Below are positions 41,701 through 47,480 of a stretch of DNA of 47,480 bases, piece by piece. Within the stretch, counting starts at the first letter, position 1, and every line of letters begins with the position of its first letter. The stretch is from CAJKWP01 sp964554475. GTDB taxonomy: Bacteria > Bacillota > Clostridia > Christensenellales > UBA1242. Position numbers and translations under genes: made by a program. The DNA is taken from the NCBI GenBank assembly GCA_964554475.1, contig CAZKOT010000005.1, forward strand, positions 1 to 47,480, in the 5' to 3' direction. The notes under the pieces are model-generated. The model searched no databases and was not told the origin of the DNA. It saw nothing but the letters and a program-made list of their open reading frames with translations.

Positions 41701-41826
41701 GTTTTAATACCCCTTCGCATTTATCCTAATGGATTTGGCGTTGGTTCAAACACTGCTACATTTGGCGGCGAGTGGCAAGACTATCCAAACATTTTCACTA
41801 CGAGTTTTTATAAGAAAAACTATTGA
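41701..41826 (+). pseudogene. Orphan coding fragment, possible gene remnant
   Basis: The frame reads VLIPLRIYPNGFGVGSNTAT then FGGEWQDYPNIFTTSFYKKNY and stops. It has protein-like composition (Gly, Trp, Tyr, Pro, Asn) and higher GC than the surrounding AT-rich DNA. The frame is closed by TGA directly upstream, with no start codon or ribosome site. It may be the C-terminal end of a lost protein, such as an old toxin tip or surface protein. Chance cannot be ruled out. Confidence 0.35.
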
Positions 41827-41850
41827 CACTAAATTGTTTTATGATATAAT
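41823..41850 (+). promoter_or_regulatory. Strong promoter upstream of a short transcript
   Basis: A perfect TTGACA (41823-41828), a 16-base spacer, and a perfect TATAAT (41845-41850). It is the best promoter match in this part of the window. Confidence 0.78.
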
Positions 41851-41856
41851 GTAACT

Positions 41857-41985
41857 AATGAATTTAGGAAACATTTTAAATTTAATAATCATTCAAAAAG
41901 TTCCTAGTGGATTAGGGGACTTAGAAATTTATAAACCAAAAAATAATGCCATGTTTTAGAGTATTCTCGACGTGGCATTTTTGTT
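41857..41985 (+). ncRNA. Candidate small RNA or attenuator leader of about 130 bases
   Basis: Transcription from the promoter at 41823-41850 would start at about 41857 and meet the terminator at 41945-41984. It contains a small hairpin (TTCCTA/TAGGGG near 41905-41925). It also contains an ATG at 41858 opening a 34-codon frame (MNLGNILNLIIIQKV to NNAMF), which would be leaderless. No known riboswitch consensus was recognised. It lies about 100 bases upstream of the giant toxin-like gene, so it may be an attenuated leader for it. Confidence 0.5.
41945..41984 (+). terminator. Terminator of the short transcript
   Basis: AATGCCATG and CGTGGCATT pair over 9 bp with one G-U, followed by TTTTTG. Read-through would enter the giant gene. 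Confidence 0.7.
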
Positions 41986-42082
41986 TATAAATGTAAGAAA
42001 TCATTTTAAATAAGGCGAAAAAATTTTTCAATTAAAACACAAGTATGAAAAAAAGCAAATTATAAAAAAATTTGAGGTACGG

Positions 42083-45000
42083 ATGAAAAAATATAATGTC
42101 AAATTAAATATTGTTTTTCAAACACTAATGATTTTATTAAGTGTGTTTAGTGTTGTAATTGGTTCATTATTTGTTTCTTATTCGTCAAATAAAGTATTCG
42201 CAAATTTTAATCCTTTAATGGTACAATATAACCAAACTCAAGAACAGGAAAGCTCAAGTGACAAAAAAAATATTGAAATTACCACCTACAAACTAAATGA
42301 TAACACTGGATACAATATTAATAGCAGTGATCAAATTTCAAATGATAATCATTTATTAAAAGATGCAAATGAAATTGGAAAAACATTTTTAAATCTTTCA
42401 GTGATTGCAGAGAGTGATTTTCCTCAAGGTGAAACAAGTGACGGCAGAGTTGGGGCATTTATTGAAACAACAAATGAGCAAAATTTGTTATTGAAACAAA
42501 ATGGAATCAATGCTTATGGTGTTTCAGGTTCACGTGTTTATATTGGTCTTAATTACAATTTTGACAAAATTTTAGGCTTTGTAAATTATGAAAATGTTCC
42601 AAAAGGAACAAAATCAAATATTGAATTTTCATCTGATACAGCGACTTCAATTGGCGGAAAAACTGTTGGTGAAATTAAGTATGGCGGAATTTTAATTCAA
42701 AAAAAGACTTCAATTAATGACATTTATCAAATGCAAACAAAGCAAGGAGAAACTTTTGATAATATTCACACAACAGACTTAACAACTTGGTTTAGTCCAG
42801 AAATCTATGTTAATGGTTATGAAACTGCTAAACTTTTTCAGTTAAGCGGACAAGACATTAATAATGGAGTTTTCATTCAAATTCAATTTGCATATGAGTT
42901 GAAATATACATATAGTTGGCATGAGCAAGCAGATTTTTGGCATTGGTGGGGTGAAGACAAAAGCGAAACGGTTTATGTCAATATGTTGGAAGTTGCCGAG
43001 TTTTATGTTGTACAAAATTCAGGAGTTGTTTCCTTTCACAATGCATCAACAACTAGCACAGTTGAAAACGAAGGAACAAGTGAGGCAGTTAGGCAGGCAG
43101 GGACAATTTTGAGCGGACACACAAGTTTTAATGGATTTAGACTTAACACTTTGGGAGCGAGTTACCAAGTTGAATATAGTAAAAATTTTTCTTCATTTGC
43201 TTTGGCAGAAGACGGGCAATTTTTCAGTGAGCAAGGCAGATATGATTTTAAAATCACAACCAAACTTGGAAAAGTTCGAGAGCATGTTATTTTTATTGAT
43301 AAGCGAGAAATTAATGATGCGGTTTGGGCATATTTTGGAGAAAGTTTGCTAACAAGCAAGGGAGATAGTGAAGAGAGTCTTGACAGTTATCGTCTTTTCA
43401 CAACTGGAGAGTTACCGACCTATTTAGCCGAGCAGACATATTATCACTTGAATAGTTTAAACAATTTATTTGCAAAAGCATATGGCAGAATTTACAAAGA
43501 ATCTGATGTTGAAGGTGACGAACGAGTTTTTATTGCAGAAATAACACAGGAAAATCCTGATGGCACAATTTTGGAGGAAGGAATTTACACAGCCGATTTT
43601 TATACTGATTATGGGGCATATGGCGAAGCTTTTGGAATTTCGAATTGTGGCAGTTCAAGCGGTGACAGTTATCATTTTATCTTCAAATTTGAAGTTGTGG
43701 ATAAGGAAACCCCGAGTAATCCATTTGTTAATGAGGAGTACTTAAACTCTTTCATTTCTGTTTCAGATTTAATGGCAAAGTATTATGCAATAACTCTTCA
43801 AAGTTCTGGAACTGGAAAAGTGGCATTTGCCTTTGCTGATTATTTTGGAGCATATAATTTTGCATACAATTACGAACGAAGTTTTATTGAAATTTTGGGA
43901 GATAATCAATTTCAATACAAATCTCTTGATGACCCTCAAATCTTAAATATTTACAACTCTCAATTTTCAGTTTTAGAGGCAGTTGATAAATATGCAGAGG
44001 AATTAATTGAAATTAAATATTTTGATGCAAGTGAGCCACAAACTTATCAAACAGCAAATATTGCCGATGAAGCGGTTTTAAATTTTGAATTTGAAGAAGA
44101 TATTGTTATATTTCTAAATGACATTGAACAAGAACTTGCAACTGATAGTAATAATTTTTTAAATGGACGAAAATATCGAAGTGTTAATTCTGACGGAACT
44201 ATTTCTGATGGAATTATTTATCCAACATTTTTGGCAGTTGGTGAATTTGAAACAAAAACCATTACTTTAATTAACAAGACTGACCCAACAATAGAGTTTA
44301 ATATTGTGTATGGTGTTTCCATTGAACAACAACTTTTAGAAGTAAATGCCCCAAGTGGAAAATATATTGTTAAAGAAGAAAACAAATACGGAACAATAAG
44401 TGAATATGAGGTTACATATATTTGTAATGGAGAAATGAGTGGAGTTGTTACTTTTGAAGTTTTCCATAACGGAGAAACGGAAACAAAAATAATAACCAAC
44501 CTTAACAATGAGCAAACAATTTTTGCAAATGGTTTTGTTTTAAAGAGTATAACAAATGAATTAGACAAGCATTCAATTATTAAAATTTCAAAGGACGGAG
44601 CGCAACAAAATATTTTTGAATTTAACGAAGTTCAAGATTTGATTTTTTATGAGGCAGGAGAATATCTTTTTACTTTTGTTGACAGACTAGGTAATTTGTT
44701 TAATTATAATGTTATAATTACTGACCAAGTTGGCTATCAAAACATTTCTTTTGTTAGTGAAGATGAAACAGTTCAAAACACATTTGCTTTTATTGGACAA
44801 ACAATAACCTTTCCAATTCCAGATGTAGCAGAGGGTTTTGAATTTATGGGCTGGCAATGTGGCGAAATTTTTGCGCCTGTAGGAGAAAATTTTACATTAA
44901 TTTCAAATGAAGACTTAGATTTTGTTGAAGTTTTACATTTTATTGAAACCACAATTACTTTATATGACGGAGAAATTTATACAACACTCACAGCAAAGCC

Positions 45001-47480
45001 CGATGACAGAGTTCTTTTACCATTTCCAGAAATGGCAGGTTTTTCATTCATTGGTTGGGGACGAGAATTAGACAGTGAATTGCATATTTATTACGGGCAA
45101 ATAACCAGTCTTGACAATGTTAGTGAAATAAGACTTGATGCACTTTGGATTGCAAATAAAAATTATGACGATAATGATATTTTAAGTGGCTTTGGTGATG
45201 AAATTGTTATCACCTATGTTGACGGAACAATATTAAACAGTTTTACTGTGACAGTTGGAACAGAAATAACACTGTCAGCACCTTCACCAAGAGCGGGTTT
45301 TGAATTTGTTGGCTGGTTTGAACGAGTTAGTGGAATTAACGGTTATATTTGGAGCGGAACCGAAGTTGTTGAGGCTGATGCAGATAACAAAATTGTTTTT
45401 GAAGCAATTTGGAAAGGTATTTCACAGCAAGAACAACAAAATGCTCCCACCTTTGCAGAAACAATAAATCCTGTTGAACGATTTTTTAATAATCTTGCAA
45501 ATGGATTAACAACCGCTTGGAATAATGGATTTGATGTTGCGTTATTTGTTTTATTAGGGATTACCGTTTTTGCTGTTGTAAGTTATTATCTTTCAAAAAA
45601 ATTGAAAATGGAAAACAGACAATGGAAAATTAATGGTGACTTTGCTCCAATTAATTTCAATACACAATACATAATGCACAATACTCAATTAAAGCACAAT
45701 GGTTTCATAAAAGAAAATAAACAAAATCAAAATAATAAAGATATTAATCAATTACTAACAAATGAAAACTTATTGCATAACGAACAATTTAATAAAGTAA
45801 AAAAAGAAAAAAATTCATATAAATTTAAAAAACCTGTAAAGTTTAAATTAAAACACTTAATGATTTGTGTTTCTTTTGTTATGTCAATACTTTTCATGGG
45901 AATTGTATGTTTAGAAAAATTGCCAAGCGGTGTTTTTGAAAATAATTCACAATCCATAGTTCAAAGTTCACAGCTGATTGATGAAGATGAAAATAAAGAA
46001 AAACATTTAACAAAAAAAGAGGTTTTAAATAAATTTAATGATTTATCAAATCAAGTAATCTCTCAATTCTCCACTCTCAATTCTCGAATTAACAATAGTT
46101 CTCAATTCTCAGGTGAAATTGGTGAAGAAGAGCAAGAAGAGCAAGTCTTAACCGATGATGAGGCTTTCTTGTTTGCTTTGGCTGCAATTGATCTTTTGGG
46201 CTTGGGTTATACTGTCTTCCCGGCAATTGCAGTAAAAAATGATGAAACAGAAATTAAAGGACTTGCTTACACAGATTTTATTGATGGATTTACACAAGAA
46301 GAGGATGAGCGAGTTTATTTCGGCAGTGGATTTGTTGCATTACCTTATCAACAAATTATAACAAATGAAGAAGTTGAAGAAGGAATTAAAATTTATTCAC
46401 TTGATGAAAATGGTGAAAAGATTATTGATGATGAGTATGGCTACATTCTTTCATTTAGCGAAAGTTATGAAAATTCTTTACACTATATATCAAATGAAAA
46501 ATATGTAACTTACAAATTAAATGGTTACAATGTTGAATATGAAATACTGCCAAACTTGGAAGAAAATTATAATTTAAGTTTGGGTGCTCTTTATTCTTAT
46601 GATCTTGAGAGAAATATTTTTGACCCAGATTTAGGGCAAGAGTTTAATATTACAGGAACAAGCATAAATAGTTTACTTGACCCAGTTATGGCACAAGCTC
46701 AATTTAATGCTTATGTTGCCGAGCAAACAAAGAATGGCTTTACTGTTGACACTCTCAATTTCTCATATATTTCACTTGAAGCATTGGATGCGGTGATTTT
46801 AGGCGAACAAGAGGAATCCTTTTTAGGGCTTTCTCCTGATGAGATTTATGAGTATGAAAAAAATCTTGCAATAAATGAATATTACGCTGTTGTCACAGAT
46901 GAAGAGGGCAACAGTCAATTAACAAAATTTGAACTTCCGCAAAACGAGCCAGAACTTTCATTTTGGGAAAAAATCAAAGCAGGTTTTTCCTCTATTGTTG
47001 TCGGCGTTGGAATGATTGTTGTTGGAGTTGTTATTGCGAGCGTTGTGAGTTGTTTTGCTTCACCTGCACTTGGGCAAATTGTTATGGGTGCATTTATGGG
47101 AGCAGGGATTGAACTTGTTATGCAAGGTATTGACGGAAAATCTCTTAGCGAAGTTAATTGGCTTAAAGTTGGAGTTGCAGCTGTTAGCGGAGCAATTTGT
47201 GCAATTCCAGGAATGGCTTGGTGGGGTGCAGCATTAGTTGGCGGACTTTCTCAAGCAGCAACAACAGCAATTGATGGAGGAAGTCTTGAAGAGTGTCTGC
47301 TATCCTTTGCAACAGGTGTGGCAATTGGTGTTGCAATTCATTTTGCAGGAAAATTACTTAATAAAGCTGTTAGTAAAATAAAAGGAAAGCTTGATTGCTT
47401 TGTTGCTGGAACATTAATACTTCTTGCCGATGGAACAGTAAAAACAATTGAAGATATTAAAGTTGGCGACAAGGTAAAAA
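42083..47480 (+). CDS. Giant secreted/membrane polymorphic-toxin-like protein with Hint domain (5' part)
   Basis: The frame stays open from ATG 42083 (GAGG five bases upstream) to the window end: 1799 codons, no stop, and the 3' end is missing. In order: signal peptide (residues 1-40, possible cut after VFA); a long strand-rich region without known motifs (40-900); three InlB/Flg_new-like beta-grasp repeats (GFEFMGW near 920, GFSFIGW near 988, GFEFVGW near 1072); membrane helix 1152-1171; a low-complexity linker made of repeats; membrane helix about 1258-1280; another outer region. A hydrophobic Gly/Ala-rich stretch (about 1633-1765) follows, then C1772 FVAGTLILLADGTVKTIEDI, the opening of a Hint domain. 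Hint domains before a C-terminal toxin release it by self-cleavage. No RHS/YD repeats are present. Confidence 0.85.
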   Translation, partial: MKKYNVKLNIVFQTLMILLSVFSVVIGSLFVSYSSNKVFANFNPLMVQYNQTQEQESSSDKKNIEITTYKLNDNTGYNINSSDQISNDNHLLKDANEIGKTFLNLSVIAESDFPQGETSDGRVGAFIETTNEQNLLLKQNGINAYGVSGSRVYIGLNYNFDKILGFVNYENVPKGTKSNIEFSSDTATSIGGKTVGEIKYGGILIQKKTSINDIYQMQTKQGETFDNIHTTDLTTWFSPEIYVNGYETAKLFQLSGQDINNGVFIQIQFAYELKYTYSWHEQADFWHWWGEDKSETVYVNMLEVAEFYVVQNSGVVSFHNASTTSTVENEGTSEAVRQAGTILSGHTSFNGFRLNTLGASYQVEYSKNFSSFALAEDGQFFSEQGRYDFKITTKLGKVREHVIFIDKREINDAVWAYFGESLLTSKGDSEESLDSYRLFTTGELPTYLAEQTYYHLNSLNNLFAKAYGRIYKESDVEGDERVFIAEITQENPDGTILEEGIYTADFYTDYGAYGEAFGISNCGSSSGDSYHFIFKFEVVDKETPSNPFVNEEYLNSFISVSDLMAKYYAITLQSSGTGKVAFAFADYFGAYNFAYNYERSFIEILGDNQFQYKSLDDPQILNIYNSQFSVLEAVDKYAEELIEIKYFDASEPQTYQTANIADEAVLNFEFEEDIVIFLNDIEQELATDSNNFLNGRKYRSVNSDGTISDGIIYPTFLAVGEFETKTITLINKTDPTIEFNIVYGVSIEQQLLEVNAPSGKYIVKEENKYGTISEYEVTYICNGEMSGVVTFEVFHNGETETKIITNLNNEQTIFANGFVLKSITNELDKHSIIKISKDGAQQNIFEFNEVQDLIFYEAGEYLFTFVDRLGNLFNYNVIITDQVGYQNISFVSEDETVQNTFAFIGQTITFPIPDVAEGFEFMGWQCGEIFAPVGENFTLISNEDLDFVEVLHFIETTITLYDGEIYTTLTAKPDDRVLLPFPEMAGFSFIGWGRELDSELHIYYGQITSLDNVSEIRLDALWIANKNYDDNDILSGFGDEIVITYVDGTILNSFTVTVGTEITLSAPSPRAGFEFVGWFERVSGINGYIWSGTEVVEADADNKIVFEAIWKGISQQEQQNAPTFAETINPVERFFNNLANGLTTAWNNGFDVALFVLLGITVFAVVSYYLSKKLKMENRQWKINGDFAPINFNTQYIMHNTQLKHNGFIKENKQNQNNKDINQLLTNENLLHNEQFNKVKKEKNSYKFKKPVKFKLKHLMICVSFVMSILFMGIVCLEKLPSGVFENNSQSIVQSSQLIDEDENKEKHLTKKEVLNKFNDLSNQVISQFSTLNSRINNSSQFSGEIGEEEQEEQVLTDDEAFLFALAAIDLLGLGYTVFPAIAVKNDETEIKGLAYTDFIDGFTQEEDERVYFGSGFVALPYQQIITNEEVEEGIKIYSLDENGEKIIDDEYGYILSFSESYENSLHYISNEKYVTYKLNGYNVEYEILPNLEENYNLSLGALYSYDLERNIFDPDLGQEFNITGTSINSLLDPVMAQAQFNAYVAEQTKNGFTVDTLNFSYISLEALDAVILGEQEESFLGLSPDEIYEYEKNLAINEYYAVVTDEEGNSQLTKFELPQNEPELSFWEKIKAGFSSIVVGVGMIVVGVVIASVVSCFASPALGQIVMGAFMGAGIELVMQGIDGKSLSEVNWLKVGVAAVSGAICAIPGMAWWGAALVGGLSQAATTAIDGGSLEECLLSFATGVAIGVAIHFAGKLLNKAVSKIKGKLDCFVAGTLILLADGTVKTIEDIKVGDKVK
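45655..45692 (+). repeat. Repeat-derived coding segment in the giant gene (first)
   Basis: CAATACACAATACATAATGC and ACAATACTCAATTAAAGCAC are degenerate CAATACACAAT-type tandem units read in frame as NTQYIMHNTQLKHNG. It is preceded by GAAAATGGAAAACAGACAATGG, another self-similar stretch. Together they form the linker between the two membrane helices. Confidence 0.5.
46060..46113 (+). repeat. Repeat family B inside coding sequence of the giant gene
   Basis: TCTCAATTCTCCACTCTCAA and TTCTCAATTCTCAGG are family B units (CTCAACTCTCAATT), the same as the intergenic tandem at 7117-7177. They are translated in frame as SQFSTLNSRINNSSQFS within the region after the second membrane helix. Confidence 0.65.

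Larger units (their letters stand above)
41486..42082 (+). other. Gene-poor region before the giant gene
   Basis: This 597-base stretch holds no normal gene. It contains a short coding-like fragment (41701-41826), an excellent promoter that overlaps the end of that fragment (41823-41850), a short transcript ending at a terminator (41945-41984), and then about 100 AT-rich bases up to the ribosome site (GAGG, 42074-42077) of the giant gene. The first 200 bases show nothing I can support. Confidence 0.6.

Noticed and set aside
44218..45957. Minus-strand frames of 69-116 codons inside the giant gene
   Set aside because: The plus-strand frame is unbroken and has domain structure; the antisense frames have no starts with ribosome sites.
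1..47480. tRNA, rRNA genes or an attachment site flanking the phage-like module
   Set aside because: No cloverleaf-like sequence, rRNA segment or direct repeat at the module's ends was found by eye. A tRNA search program would be needed to exclude one fully.
1..47480. Use of a variant genetic code (TGA as Trp or Gly), considered because of the very low GC
   Set aside because: Conserved enzymes read TGG for Trp and end at TAA, TAG or TGA in the expected places, so the standard bacterial code fits.

Overview
The window is AT-rich (roughly 70% A+T by eye) and uses the standard bacterial code: TAA, TAG and TGA all end genes, strong AGGAGG-type ribosome sites precede many starts, and TTG and GTG starts occur. 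The gene set points to an anaerobic low-GC Bacillota/Clostridia-type bacterium, probably gut-associated: pyruvate phosphate dikinase, a class III (oxygen-sensitive) ribonucleotide reductase with its radical-SAM activase, a FabK-type type II fatty-acid pathway, an S-box riboswitch and a BhlA-type holin. The species cannot be named from the sequence alone.

Positions 1-12033 hold separate housekeeping units: the 3' part of an unrecognised gene; ppdK; metK behind a SAM-I riboswitch and its terminator; two paralogous double-helix-turn-helix regulators on the minus strand; a MazF toxin with an unusual antitoxin; a minus-strand zinc-type ABC importer with a Fur-family-like operator; a patatin-like lipase; and a ComEC-like metallo-beta-lactamase protein. 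Positions 12301-15435 are the anaerobic nucleotide-reduction unit nrdD-nrdG, with two NrdR boxes in the usual pair geometry and a long structured leader. Positions 15582-25741 are an almost complete fatty-acid synthesis cluster: acpP, accB, accC, accD, accA, fabH, fabK, fabD, fabG, fabF, fabZ, then a biotin-protein ligase that would biotinylate AccB. A FabT/FabR-like palindrome overlaps the start of the acpP transcript. A PnuC-like transporter lies convergent to this cluster.

Positions 26728-47480 are accessory. After a membrane-anchored, GLUG-like surface protein comes a phage-derived module (29266-38807) in the order of P22-type podoviral head genes: a small-terminase-like remnant, a zinc-ribbon protein, portal, scaffold, major capsid, a small protein, head-tail connector, beta-propeller tail-hub-like protein, coiled-coil protein and two holin-like proteins. 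It has no large terminase, integrase, replication gene or long tail. All frames are open although chromosomal repeat elements have settled in its intergenic gaps. This looks like a domesticated capsid-forming or gene-transfer-agent-like locus. A convergent M14 peptidase, likely acting on cell-wall peptides, carries a GC-rich in-frame insertion of about 90 residues.

The window ends inside a giant secreted or membrane protein (42083 to beyond 47480, at least 1799 codons, no internal stop). It has a signal peptide, InlB-like repeats, two transmembrane segments and a long Gly/Ala-rich hydrophobic region, and then begins a Hint (pretoxin-HINT-like) domain as the window stops. That is the layout of a polymorphic toxin whose toxic tip lies outside the window, but without RHS/YD repeats. 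Several dispersed repeat families recur through the window, and two of them are translated in frame inside this protein.
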